Assembly (NCBI GenBank): GCA_030271565.1
Contig: JARXKR010000001.1
Coordinates: forward strand, 1-46,329
Length of the DNA: 46,329 nt
Direction of reading: 5' to 3'
Origin: Pseudomonadota bacterium
GTDB taxonomy: Bacteria > Pseudomonadota > Alphaproteobacteria > Sphingomonadales > Sphingomonadaceae
A program made the position numbers and the translations under genes. Position 1 is the stretch's first letter, and each line of letters begins with the position of its first letter. The notes below the pieces were generated by a model. That model did no database searches. It saw only the letters and a program-made list of their open reading frames with translations, and was not told where the DNA came from. Below are positions 1 to 8,138 of this stretch, piece by piece.

Positions 1-2
1 TG

Positions 3-125
3 CGCAAAACGGGTAAGCTGAGCGACTTACCCGAAACACCCAGTTGGCTGATCGACATCATGGAAGGGAGTGAGGACGACTTTTCTGATCCGCTGCCTTT
101 CGATGAGTCGCAGGTGCCTTGGTGA
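3..125 (+). CDS. C-terminal end of a probable type II antitoxin (partial)
   Basis: The frame is open from the left edge of the window to a TGA at 123-125 and gives about 40 residues, ending LPFDESQVPW. The tail is acidic and lacks a recognisable fold, as is common for the toxin-wrapping tail of small antitoxins. Its stop overlaps the GTG start of the PIN toxin gene by four bases (GTGA), the usual coupling of antitoxin to toxin. The family (AbrB, Phd or DUF2281 type) cannot be told, because the DNA-binding part lies outside the window. The call rests mainly on position next to the toxin. Confidence 0.5.
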   Translation, partial: RKTGKLSDLPETPSWLIDIMEGSEDDFSDPLPFDESQVPW

Positions 126-511
126 GGCTATTGCTCGACACGCATGTTTTGATTTGGTGGCTACGGGACAACCCGATTCTAGGCTCCAGTACGCGTGCGT
201 TGATAGCTCACAGCGATACTATAGTAATGTTCAGCGTGGTGTCCTGTTGGGAAGCTTCGTTGAAGCACCGGATTGGAAAAATGGATATTACCGGAACAGA
301 GCTTTGGAAGTCGGCGATCAATGCTGGTTTTGCTCCAATCGGCCTTGAGATTGACCACATTGAGCAGCTGGAGATGCTGCCGAAGATCGGCGGACATCGC
401 GACCCATTCGATCACCTGCTGCTGGCACAGACCAAAATTGAGGCGGATGCGCTGGTCACACAAGACCGTGCCTTGCCGCAATACGGCATCCGCTGCATCG
501 GCGTGCGTTAA
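122..511 (+). CDS. PIN-domain ribonuclease toxin (VapC-like, COG3744 type)
   Basis: A 129-residue protein when started at GTG 122, which overlaps the upstream antitoxin stop. A TTG one codon earlier is possible but less likely. The PIN fold acidic residues are visible: Asp6 in LLLDTHVLIWWL, Glu44 in SCWEASLK, Asp94/Asp97 in HRDPFDHLLLAQ and Asp115 in LVTQD. This is the pattern of the short PIN toxins whose partner is encoded just upstream. Such toxins cleave RNA in a metal-dependent way; the target is not predictable here. It lies just upstream of acpP with 92 non-coding bases between, so it looks like a stability cassette placed beside a housekeeping operon. Confidence 0.85.
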   Translation: MRLLLDTHVLIWWLRDNPILGSSTRALIAHSDTIVMFSVVSCWEASLKHRIGKMDITGTELWKSAINAGFAPIGLEIDHIEQLEMLPKIGGHRDPFDHLLLAQTKIEADALVTQDRALPQYGIRCIGVR

Positions 512-603
512 ATCAACACTGTGCACCCACTTGCCTTCGCCCGCGCCGTTCTCTAGGGCGAAGACCAATCACTTTTCATCTGCCGTTCACGAAGGGATAT
601 ACC

Positions 604-840
604 ATGAGCGACACCGCCGACCGGGTTAAGAAGATCGTCGTCGAGCACCTCGGGGTCGAAGCCGACAAGGTCACCGAAGACGCCAGCTTCATCGACGATC
701 TGGGTGCAGATTCGCTTGATATCGTTGAGCTTGTCATGGCATTCGAGGAAGAATTCGGCGTCGAAATCCCCGATGATGCGGCTGAGAAAATCGGCACCGT
801 CTCGGACGCCATCAAGTACATCAACGAGCATAAGGGCTGA
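604..840 (+). CDS. acpP: Acyl carrier protein AcpP
   Basis: A 78-residue acidic protein of normal ACP length. It carries the phosphopantetheine site GADSLDIVEL, with Ser37 as the attachment residue. It shuttles acyl chains in cytoplasmic type II fatty acid synthesis. AAGGGA lies about 8 bases before the ATG. It is followed, after a 133-base gap holding a hairpin, by fabF, its main condensing-enzyme partner. This acpP-fabF-mltG order is common in alphaproteobacteria. Identification is secure. Confidence 0.98.
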   Translation: MSDTADRVKKIVVEHLGVEADKVTEDASFIDDLGADSLDIVELVMAFEEEFGVEIPDDAAEKIGTVSDAIKYINEHKG

Positions 841-917
841 CACGCCTTTGGCGACAAGTCCGTGCCGCCTCACGTCTTGCCTTGGCAAAGCGGTTTGACG
901 GTGGCGCAGGACTTTGA

Positions 918-947
918 CAGGCTCAGTCCCATAGCGGGCTGGGCCTG
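918..947 (+). terminator. Hairpin between acpP and fabF, possible attenuator or partial terminator
   Basis: CAGGCTCAGTCCC (918-930) pairs with GGGCTGGGCCTG (936-947) around a five-base loop, with one bulged T and one G-T pair. The T-rich stretch after it is weak (TTGCATTTGAGTT). The hairpin could lower fabF transcription relative to the abundantly needed acpP, or mark the acpP mRNA 3' end. This is seen in the sequence; the role is inferred. Confidence 0.45.
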
Positions 948-973
948 TTGCATTTGAGTTTGCGGAGAAAAAC

Positions 974-2236
974 ATGCGCCGTGTTGTCGTCACCGGGCTT
1001 GGCCTGGTTACCCCGCTGGGGGCCGATGTCGAAACCGTCTGGGCCAACCTGATCGCCGGCAAAAGCGGTGCTGGGCCGATCACGCGATTCGATACCACCG
1101 AGCATAAATGCAAGATCGCCTGCGAAGTAAAGCCGGCCGATCATCCGTGGGGGTTCGATCCCAGCAAGCGGGTCGATCACAAGGTCCAGCGCCAGGTCGA
1201 TCCGTTCATCATCTATGGGATCGATGCTGCCGGGCAAGCGCTCGAAGACGCCGGGCTGCTCGACATGGATGAAGCCACGAAAATACGCACCGGCTGCTCG
1301 ATCGGTTCGGGCATTGGCGGGTTGCCGGGGATCGAAGCCGAATCCATCGTACTCCACGAAAAGGGTCCGAGCCGGGTCTCGCCGCATTTCGTCCATGGCC
1401 GCCTGATCAACCTCATTTCGGGGCAGGTCTCGATCAAATATGGCCTGATGGGGCCGAACCACGCGGTGGTTACCGCTTGCTCAACCGGCGCGCATTCGAT
1501 TGGCGATGCGGCGCGGATGATCAAGGACGACGATGCCGACATAATGCTCGCGGGCGGATCGGAAAGCACGGTCAATCCACTCGGCGTGGCGGGGTTTGCG
1601 CAGGCCCGCGCGCTCAATTGCAGCTTCAACGATCGGCCCGAACAGGCCAGCCGGCCTTACGACAAAGGCCGCGACGGGTTTGTGATGGGTGAGGGCGCGG
1701 GCGTAGTCGTGCTCGAGGAATACGAGCACGCCAAGGCGCGCGGCGCGAAGATCTACGCCGAGGTGGTCGGCTATGGCCTGTCGGGCGATGCCTACCACGT
1801 CACCGCGCCGCACCCTGAGGGCAAGGGCGCCGAACTGTCGATGCGGATGGCGATGCGCAAGGCCGGGATGGAGCCGGGCGATATCGACTATGTCAACGCG
1901 CACGGTACCTCGACCATGGCCGACACGATCGAACTGGCGGCGGTCAAACGCGTGCTGGGCGATGACCTCAGCGGCGCTTCGATGAGCAGCACCAAATCGG
2001 CCATCGGCCACCTGCTCGGCGGCGCTGGCGCGGTCGAGACGATTTTCTGCATCCTCGCGATCCGCGACCAGGTGGTCCCGCCGACGCTCAACCTCGACGA
2101 TCCCGACGAAGGCACCGAAGGCGTCGATCTGGTGCCGCACACCGCCAAGAAGCGCCGGGTCCGCGCTGCGCTCAACAACAGCTTCGGGTTTGGCGGGACC
2201 AACGCATCGGTAATCGTCAAAGCGCTGGAAGACTAA
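974..2236 (+). CDS. fabF: 3-oxoacyl-[acyl-carrier-protein] synthase II
   Basis: A 420-residue beta-ketoacyl-ACP synthase that elongates acyl-ACP with malonyl-ACP. The thiolase-fold catalytic residues are in place: Cys169 in VTACSTGAHS, His310 in VNAHGTST, Lys341 and His346 in STKSAIGHLLGG, plus a glycine-rich FGFGGTNAS near the C terminus. GGAGA precedes the ATG. The stop overlaps the mltG start by one base (TAATG), so the two are translationally coupled. Length matches the family. Confidence 0.97.
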   Translation: MRRVVVTGLGLVTPLGADVETVWANLIAGKSGAGPITRFDTTEHKCKIACEVKPADHPWGFDPSKRVDHKVQRQVDPFIIYGIDAAGQALEDAGLLDMDEATKIRTGCSIGSGIGGLPGIEAESIVLHEKGPSRVSPHFVHGRLINLISGQVSIKYGLMGPNHAVVTACSTGAHSIGDAARMIKDDDADIMLAGGSESTVNPLGVAGFAQARALNCSFNDRPEQASRPYDKGRDGFVMGEGAGVVVLEEYEHAKARGAKIYAEVVGYGLSGDAYHVTAPHPEGKGAELSMRMAMRKAGMEPGDIDYVNAHGTSTMADTIELAAVKRVLGDDLSGASMSSTKSAIGHLLGGAGAVETIFCILAIRDQVVPPTLNLDDPDEGTEGVDLVPHTAKKRRVRAALNNSFGFGGTNASVIVKALED

Positions 2237-3213
2237 TGCTCGGTTCGCGCTGGGGCTGCATGCCGCTGGTGGCAGCAGCAGCACTGGTGCTCACCGCGCT
2301 GGGCTGGCTCGGCGCGGGCTGGGTGTGGAGCGGTCCGCTCGCACATGACACCGCGTTCGTTGTGCCCGATGGCTCAAGCCTGTCGAGCGTCGCGGACAAG
2401 CTTGAAAAAGAAGGCGTGATCGGTTCAGCCGCAGCGTTCAAACTGCGTTCGCGGGTGTTCGGGATGGGCTCGACGATCAAGGCGGGCGAATTCAAGCTGC
2501 CCGCGAATTCCTCGATGCGGCGGGTGCTCGGCATCATCGCCAGCGACGAAATCCTGCGCCGCTTCGTGACTGTGCCCGAGGGCATGCCTTCGATCATGGT
2601 CTACGATAGATTGATGGCCAATCCCAGCCTGACCGGAACCATCGAAGTTCCGCCCGAAGGCTCGGTCTTGCCCGATACCTACGAAATCGAAAAGGGTGAG
2701 AGCCGCCAAGCAGTTTTGTTGCGGATGCAGGCGGCGATGCAGCGCACTTTGGCCGAACAGTGGGCCAAGCGATCACCCGATACGGTCGCGAAGACCCCAG
2801 AGGAGGCCGTGGTGCTCGCCTCGATTGTCGAGAAGGAAACCGGCAAGCCGAGCGAACGGCCGATGGTTGCCGGGCTCTATTCGAACCGCATTCGTACCGG
2901 CATGCAGCTGCAGGCCGATCCCACGTTTATCTACCCGATCACCAAGGGCAAGGCGCTTGGTCGGCGGCCCCGTGAATCGGATATCCACGCGATCAACGAT
3001 TACAACACTTACGTCATATTCGGCCTACCCAAGGGGCCGATCACCAACCCGGGCCGGTTGTCGATTGCCGCAGTGCTCAACCCGGCGAAGACCGACGCGC
3101 TGTACATGGTGGCGGATGGCAGCGGCGGGCATGCTTTCGCCGCGACCTATGCCGAGCACAGGATCAACGCGGAGAAGTGGTTCACCATCCGCAAGAACCG
3201 CGGCGATTTTTAA
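2236..3213 (+). CDS. mltG: Endolytic murein transglycosylase MltG
   Basis: A 325-residue YceG-family protein. One N-terminal membrane segment (about residues 9-31) anchors it, a LysM-like region follows (40-110), then the lytic domain. SIVEKETGKPSER (about 196-208) contains the catalytic glutamate (199, with a second Glu at 201), and LQADPTFIY and the ITNPGRLSIAA stretch are family hallmarks. It cuts nascent glycan strands and sets their length in the periplasm. The start overlaps the fabF stop. The 3' end overlaps the convergent aldo/keto reductase gene by four bases (TTAA), so no room is left for a shared terminator. Confidence 0.95.
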   Translation: MLGSRWGCMPLVAAAALVLTALGWLGAGWVWSGPLAHDTAFVVPDGSSLSSVADKLEKEGVIGSAAAFKLRSRVFGMGSTIKAGEFKLPANSSMRRVLGIIASDEILRRFVTVPEGMPSIMVYDRLMANPSLTGTIEVPPEGSVLPDTYEIEKGESRQAVLLRMQAAMQRTLAEQWAKRSPDTVAKTPEEAVVLASIVEKETGKPSERPMVAGLYSNRIRTGMQLQADPTFIYPITKGKALGRRPRESDIHAINDYNTYVIFGLPKGPITNPGRLSIAAVLNPAKTDALYMVADGSGGHAFAATYAEHRINAEKWFTIRKNRGDF

Positions 3214-4202
3214 CGCCCGGTAGCGGCTTCCATGGCTGGCAGGTAACGCGCCCCGACGATTTCGACCGCCTTGCTGGCTTCATCGATAGCGCTGAGCTGC
3301 TCAATCGTGAGATTCAGGTCGGTAGCCGCGAGGTTTTCCTGCAACCGCGCCAGCTTGGTCGTCCCAGGGATAGGCACGATCCAATCGTGCTGAGCGAGCA
3401 GCCACGCCAGCGCGACCTGCGCGGCGCTGGCTTCGAGCTGTGCGGCAATGCCCTGCATAAGCTCGACCAGCTTGGCGTTGGCCGCCATCGCATCCTGCTG
3501 GAACCGGGGCAGGCGGGCGCGGAAATCGTTCTTGTCGAACTCGGTTTCGGTTGTGATCGCGCCGGTCAGGAAGCCGCGACCGAGCGGACTGTAGGGCACG
3601 AAACCGATCTGCAGCTCAGCCAGCAGCGGCAGGATCTCGGCTTCGGGTTCGCGCTGCCACAACGAGTATTCGCTCTGCAGCGCGGTGACCGGTTGCACCG
3701 CATGCGCCCGGCGAATCGACTGTGCGCCAGCTTCGGACAGTCCGAAATGCTTGACCTTGCCCGCGGCGATCAGATCGCGGACCGCACCGGCAACGTCTTC
3801 CATCGGCACTTCAGGATCGACCCGGTGCTGGTAAAGGAGGTCGATCCGGTCGGTCCGCAGCCGCTTCAATGAGGCGTCGACGACGTCGCGGATGTGGTCG
3901 GGTTTGCTGTTGAAGTGCGGCCCGGTCTTGGGATCGCCTGCAAGGTCGAACCCGAACTTGGTCGCAATCACCACCTGGTCGCGCAGCGGCTCGAGCGCTT
4001 CGCCGAGCAGCTCCTCGTTGGCATATGGCCCGTAAACCTCCGCCGTATCGAACAGAGTGACCCCCAGCTCGACCGCCTTGCGCAGCAGCGCGATCATCTC
4101 GGACTTTTCGGGGGCGGGGCCATAAGCCCAGCTCATCCCCATGCAGCCGAGCCCAAGCGCGGAGACAGACAGGCCGGAGTTGCCAAGGGTGCGGGTCTTC
4201 AT
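3210..4202 (-). CDS. Aldo/keto reductase
   Basis: A 330-residue NADP(H)-dependent oxidoreductase of the AKR superfamily, closest in look to the YajO/PLP reductase-like, AKR13-type group. The catalytic tetrad is present: Asp52 and Tyr57 in FDTAEVYGPY, Lys82 in ATKFGF and His126 in LLYQHRVDP. The C-terminal IPGTTKLARLQEN binds the cofactor. It starts 12 bases after the alkylsulfatase stop on the same strand, with AAGGA overlapping that stop, so the two form an operon. It could handle aldehydes arising from the alcohol released by the sulfatase, but the substrate is not readable from sequence. Confidence 0.93.
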   Translation of the reverse strand: MKTRTLGNSGLSVSALGLGCMGMSWAYGPAPEKSEMIALLRKAVELGVTLFDTAEVYGPYANEELLGEALEPLRDQVVIATKFGFDLAGDPKTGPHFNSKPDHIRDVVDASLKRLRTDRIDLLYQHRVDPEVPMEDVAGAVRDLIAAGKVKHFGLSEAGAQSIRRAHAVQPVTALQSEYSLWQREPEAEILPLLAELQIGFVPYSPLGRGFLTGAITTETEFDKNDFRARLPRFQQDAMAANAKLVELMQGIAAQLEASAAQVALAWLLAQHDWIVPIPGTTKLARLQENLAATDLNLTIEQLSAIDEASKAVEIVGARYLPAMEAATGR

Positions 4203-4214
4203 GGGTCAGGTCCT

Positions 4215-6182
4215 TCAGGGTTCGGCGATGGTGAAGCCGGCGGGGATCGGATCGAGCGCAGCTTGCAAGGCCGCAACAGCACTTGCGTCGCCTTCGATCA
4301 CAAGTCCGGCGGCCTGCAGTTGAGCTAGGGGCAGTTTGAGGAACAACAACCCCAGAATCAATCGGCGCGGGCCTTTTATCGTTACGGCGGGGCTTGCGCT
4401 CGGCGAGCCGACCCGGGCCAGCAACACGGTTTTGCCCGCATCGATCCCGACCGTTTCGTTACGGTCGGTCAAGACCAGATTGATCGCCAGTGGCGTGCCG
4501 ATTTTGGCGGGATCGTAGCGCGTCGCCATCGAATCCATCAGCAACTGGGTGGGGACGGCGGCGATCATGTCCTGGCTCTGGGTGTTAACCCCGCTCGGTT
4601 TGTAGCCCTGACGCAAGTCACGCGCGGCCGACAGGAACTGGTTGCGCCAGATTGCGCTCTCGGCCTGATAGCCTTGCTGCTCGTAGCTGTCGGCTAACAG
4701 CGCGCGTGCCGCCTGGTTGGCCGGATCGGCGAACACCAGCTGGTTGAGCAAGTCCGACGACCAGCGATAGTCGCCCGCCGCCATCGCCTTGCGCGCAAGT
4801 GTGATCACCTTGCCAGCGCCGCCCATCGCCGACACATATTTACGCGCGCGCACCGCTGGCGGCCACGGGTTGAGATTGGCCGGAACCGCATCGTACCAGC
4901 CGAGGTAGAATTGATAGACCGCCTTGGAGTTGTGGCTGTAGGTCCCGTAATACCCGTGGTTGAACCATTGCCCCGCCAATTCGGGTGGCTGCACCACATC
5001 TTCGGCGATCTCGACCATGGTCTCACCCTGGTTCATCCGCCGCACGGTCTGGTCATGAAGATAGCGGTAATTATCGCGCTGACTGGCGAGCATCGAGGCG
5101 ACCTCGGCTTGGCCGAAGCGCGGCCAGCAATGGCTTGAGATGACCACGTCCGAGCGGCCGCCGTAGAGCTTTAGAGCTTCATCGAGGTAGCCCGCCCAGG
5201 CATGGGTATCGCGCACTTTGGCTCCGCGCGGGGTGAGGATGTTGTGGAGCGAGCAAGTCGACATTTCGGCTGAGAGCAGCACTCGCGGCGCGGCGACATA
5301 GACGTTGAGCTCGCTCGGCGCTTCGCTGCCCGAGACCATCTGGAATTCAAGCGGAATGCCATCGACAATGCGGGTTTCGCCGGTCTTGGAGATTGTATCG
5401 GTGGGCGCGATCAGGGTGATTTCGCCGCCAGCGACGCCCATCCCGATGCCGCTGCCCATTTGTCCTTGCGCGCCTGGAACAAGCCCGACGCCGAACTGGT
5501 AGTTGGCGCGCCGCCCCATTGCTCCGCCTGCCATGACGTTTTCAGAAGCCGTTTCCTCCATGAACTTGGCCGGGGCCAGGATCGCGACCTTGCCCGCGGT
5601 GACGTCCGCGTCAGTGACCACGCCCCGTACCCCGCCGAAGTGATCGGCGTGGCTGTGGCTGTAAATGACCGCGACCACCGGACGAGGCCCAAGTTGCTGG
5701 TTGATCAGTTCGAGCGCGGCAGCGGCGGTTTCACGGCTGGTCAGCGGGTCGATCACGATCCACCCGGTCTTGCCCGCGATCACGGTCATGTTCGAGACGT
5801 CGAACCCGCGCACCTGCCAAATCCCGTTGGCCACCTTGAACAGGCCGTTGGCCTTGAGCAGCCCGATTTCGCGCCACAGCGACGGGTTGACCGTGGCCGG
5901 GGCGGGGCCGGAGACGAACTGGTATGCCGCCGTATTCCACACCGGCTTGCCCTGCGCATTCTTGATCACCGGATCGGCGCGGGTGGCGATGAAGCCGCGC
6001 TGGGCAAATTCGGCATCGCGGCCGTCTTCGGCGGGGAGCGACTTGGTCATGGCCTGCTGCGCCGCGACAGTGGCCGCGCTGGCGGGCTTGGCCGAAGTGT
6101 CGGCGGCCGGAGCACCGGCACTGAGCATGGTTGCCGTGAGCAAGAGCGGCAGGGCGCTGGCCCGCGCGAACGAAGTGATCAT
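4215..6182 (-). CDS. Metallo-beta-lactamase-fold alkyl sulfatase (SdsA1/BDS1 type), exported
   Basis: Starting at the ATG of 6182, which has GGAGGA 8 bases upstream, the product is 655 residues. Longer in-frame starts would put 25 residues before the signal peptide. An N-terminal hydrophobic stretch ends near SAGAPA, so periplasmic export is likely. The metal motif HSHADHFGG begins at residue 176, followed by STCSLHN and SSHCWPRFG, which are typical of class III alkylsulfatases. A helical dimerisation region and an SCP2-like C-terminal domain follow, giving the usual length of about 650. The family hydrolyses primary alkyl sulfates such as dodecyl sulfate to alcohol and sulfate with inversion. 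It is first in a two-gene operon. Confidence 0.93.
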   Translation of the reverse strand: MITSFARASALPLLLTATMLSAGAPAADTSAKPASAATVAAQQAMTKSLPAEDGRDAEFAQRGFIATRADPVIKNAQGKPVWNTAAYQFVSGPAPATVNPSLWREIGLLKANGLFKVANGIWQVRGFDVSNMTVIAGKTGWIVIDPLTSRETAAAALELINQQLGPRPVVAVIYSHSHADHFGGVRGVVTDADVTAGKVAILAPAKFMEETASENVMAGGAMGRRANYQFGVGLVPGAQGQMGSGIGMGVAGGEITLIAPTDTISKTGETRIVDGIPLEFQMVSGSEAPSELNVYVAAPRVLLSAEMSTCSLHNILTPRGAKVRDTHAWAGYLDEALKLYGGRSDVVISSHCWPRFGQAEVASMLASQRDNYRYLHDQTVRRMNQGETMVEIAEDVVQPPELAGQWFNHGYYGTYSHNSKAVYQFYLGWYDAVPANLNPWPPAVRARKYVSAMGGAGKVITLARKAMAAGDYRWSSDLLNQLVFADPANQAARALLADSYEQQGYQAESAIWRNQFLSAARDLRQGYKPSGVNTQSQDMIAAVPTQLLMDSMATRYDPAKIGTPLAINLVLTDRNETVGIDAGKTVLLARVGSPSASPAVTIKGPRRLILGLLFLKLPLAQLQAAGLVIEGDASAVAALQAALDPIPAGFTIAEP

Positions 6183-6277
6183 TGAAAAGTCCTCCCCGAG
6201 GCAGGTTGCGCCGGGGAGGGCGGTGACGCAAGTCCGATGGCTGGTCTGCGCTCGCACAAGCGGCTAGCAAGTCAGCC

Positions 6278-6811
6278 ATGGCTTCCGCACCTGCAAATGC
6301 TCCATTCATCGTCACCGCCGAGCTTCCCGGCGAGGTCTTCGCCTGGGCCAACGCGCTGCGCACCGCGCATTTTCCGCCCGAACGCAACCACCTCGCGGCG
6401 CATGTCACGCTGTTCCATTCGTTCGCGCCCTCGCTGCGCGAGGAGCTGCCGCGCGAACTGGCGCGGCTGGCCGGAGACCATGCACCGCCCGAGGCTATGG
6501 TTGACGGGTTGATGGACCTTGGCGGCGGCACCGCGATCGCGCTGCGCAGTGAGGCAATGTTGGCGATCCGCGAGGAGATCGGCGGGCGCTTCTACACCAT
6601 GCTCACCGCGCAGGATCGTGGCGGCAAGCGGCTCCACATCACCGTCCAGAACAAGGTCGAACGCAAGCTCGCCCTGGCGCTTCAGGCGGAACTGGGACCG
6701 GCGACCGAGCCACGCCCTTTCCGCTTCACGGGGCTCGGGATGCACCGCTATCTCGGCCCGCATTGGGAACAGGTCGGGGTGTGGAAATTTCGCCGGGCTA
6801 AGCACGCTTGA
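6278..6811 (+). CDS. 2H phosphoesterase / 2'-5' RNA ligase-like protein
   Basis: A 177-residue protein with the two HxTx motifs of the 2H superfamily: His42-Val-Thr44 (HVTLFHSF) and His120-Ile-Thr122 (LHITVQNK), about 78 residues apart as usual. The superfamily includes 2'-5' RNA ligases (ThpR) and cyclic phosphodiesterases; the true substrate of this branch is unknown. It is divergent from the alkylsulfatase, with 95 bases between the starts, and lies 66 bases before tRNA-Met. Confidence 0.85.
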   Translation: MASAPANAPFIVTAELPGEVFAWANALRTAHFPPERNHLAAHVTLFHSFAPSLREELPRELARLAGDHAPPEAMVDGLMDLGGGTAIALRSEAMLAIREEIGGRFYTMLTAQDRGGKRLHITVQNKVERKLALALQAELGPATEPRPFRFTGLGMHRYLGPHWEQVGVWKFRRAKHA

Positions 6812-6877
6812 CCCCGGCCCAAGCGCAACCTATGTGCGCCGCCTGCCCGGACGACAGCACCGGCGCGGGCATGGTAC

Positions 6878-6954
6878 GGCGGAGTAGCTCAGCTGGTTAG
6901 AGCAGCGGAATCATAATCCGCGTGTCGGGGGTTCGAGTCCCTCCTCCGCTACCA
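6878..6954 (+). tRNA. tRNA-Met (CAT), elongator type
   Basis: A full cloverleaf can be drawn. The acceptor GGCGGAG pairs with CTCCGCT (one G-U at the end). The anticodon stem GCGGA/TCCGC encloses the loop ATCATAA with anticodon CAT at 6912-6914, the T-loop is TTCGAGT, and an encoded ACCA ends at 6954. The acceptor lacks the 1-72 mismatch of initiator tRNA, so elongator Met is most likely. A CAT tRNA of Ile2 type is the alternative. Mobile-gene debris starts about 190 bases downstream. Confidence 0.95.
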
Positions 6955-7142
6955 ATCAAGTCATTTATCACTTTGTTTCAAAGGATAAACCGACTTTTCC
7001 GCAAAACTGAAACCACATTCGGTCCCACATTTTGCGCGGGACTTGGTGGGGCAATTCGCGCCGTGGTGGCACGGCATCGGAAAGTCGGGTTTGTCAAATC
7101 GCGCCGCTGATTGGAGGGATTTGGGGCGCGGCGAGCGCGCCC

Positions 7143-7302
7143 CGATGGTCCTTCACTGGTGGGGAAGCGGTTCGCGCAGCACGATCTGACCGTTCATCGG
7201 GATGACCGAGAGGATTAGCGTCAGCCCCTTGCCGTCGCGGTGCGGCCATGCAGCGCCGACTTTGGTCCAGAATGAATCGTCGCCCTTGGGCGGGGGAGGG
7301 GA
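7143..7302 (-). pseudogene. Fragment of a small mobile-element protein
   Basis: On the minus strand one frame reads PPKGDDSFWTKVGAAWPHRD followed by GKGLTLILSVIPMNGQIVLRE. This pattern (SFWT-IG-AWPH-DGKGL-L-L-P--G-IVLRE) is typical of a small uncharacterised protein that travels with conjugative elements and plasmids in sphingomonads. No ATG, GTG or TTG lies in frame between the upstream stop at 7360 and this block. The open frame also runs on past the expected end to about 6979. It is therefore probably a decayed copy that lost its start. Family recognition is from memory of similar proteins, not a search. Confidence 0.5.
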
Positions 7303-7617
7303 AACCGGAATCGATGCCCTGGCGCGGGCCAGCGGGCACCGCCCGCCACACGGGGGTGTCTATTCCGGTTTGGGGAACGAGAGGGCAAAGCCCTTGGTGT
7401 TCCCGCCTAACGGGAAACGGAGCTGTCAGGCTTGCATCCAACGTCAGGTCTCGCTGACATAGCCGCCATTCGCTGTCTCAAAATAGCGCGACGAAACCGG
7501 TCATACGTTCACTCGCCATCTGTAGGTGCTAAGCGGCAGGAATCGGGGCAGCCAATCGAGTGCCTGAACAGCGCAATTGGGGCGCAAAGCGGACACTCGC
7601 TCGGGTAGCCTCGAAAA
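7303..7617. other. Gene-free stretch
   Basis: No credible gene is visible on either strand. The open frames here have no family-like pattern and end in stops on both sides. The stretch lies between two decayed genes and holds only the first copy of the short dispersed motif (7571-7594). Confidence 0.5.
7571..7594 (+). repeat. Short dispersed motif, copy 1
   Basis: The 24 bases starting GCGCAATTGGGG match 20 of 24 positions at 7983-8006. Shared core: GCGCA-T-GGGGCG-AAAGC-GAC. The two copies flank the decayed membrane-protein gene at 7618-7937. Confidence 0.5.
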
Positions 7618-7937
7618 ATGTCTGAACGGGCTCAGGGAGGGATCAAAACCGCATTGGTGGCAGCCCTACTATTATTGCAGATCGTCCTGGGAGGACTCGC
7701 CACGAATGGGGCATGGGAAATCTCAGTCTGGTGCACTGCCCCAGCGTCCAGTCCATGGAGTTTGGTATTTGCCTTGGTGCACGGCATCTTGCTTGGCCTG
7801 CTGATTTTCGGACTGTTCTCATTGCGCTTTGTCCGACTGCGGTTGCCCTTGTTGCACTGGTCACTGCCGCGCTGCTTGCGCTTCCATTTCAAGCGATTCT
7901 CGTCCTGCAAGGAACGCTATGGTGCGACGCTCCGTAA
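7618..7937 (+). pseudogene. Frameshifted small membrane protein
   Basis: The first frame, from ATG 7618, gives two strongly hydrophobic segments (ALVAALLLLQIVLGGLA and LVFALVHGILLGLLIFGLF) and then turns basic and polar. The neighbouring frame carries the natural continuation, a third membrane segment (ALVALVTAALLALPFQAILV), and ends at a TAA at 7935-7937. A frameshift near 7808-7840 would join them into a protein of about 105 residues with three membrane segments. No family is recognised. It could instead be two unrelated chance frames. Confidence 0.4.
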
Positions 7938-7982
7938 CAGACCGAGGGCCGGTCTCAGGTCGTTCGCTTCCCAGCCGAAACG

Positions 7983-8006
7983 GCGCATTGGGGGCGGAAA
8001 GCTGAC
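7983..8006 (+). repeat. Short dispersed motif, copy 2
   Basis: Starts GCGCATTGGGGG and ends GAAAGCTGAC (7997-8006). It is 20/24 identical to 7571-7594. The ten-base end recurs inverted at 24437-24446 and 24519-24528, on the other side of the catabolic block. Confidence 0.5.
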
Positions 8007-8138
8007 TTCACTGCGGAGGTGACCGCATCCGGACTGTTCGGCCTTGGCGATGCAATCACGTCCAACCCGATACCGCTTGCCGACCTCTGCACCCGGCTGC
8101 GCGCGAAGTTGGTCCGCGTACGCGAGAAGCATGTCTCG

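Noticed and set aside
6955..7142. Possible integration site (attL) at the 3' end of tRNA-Met
   Set aside because: No second copy of the tRNA 3' end was seen near the far edge of the block (24-27.5 kb), and no integrase gene is present. The eight-base match TCCGCTAC near 25003 is too short.
7094..7441. A 115-codon minus-strand open frame
   Set aside because: The family-like reading (SFWT...AWPH) is in the neighbouring frame, so this frame is a shadow of the decayed gene.
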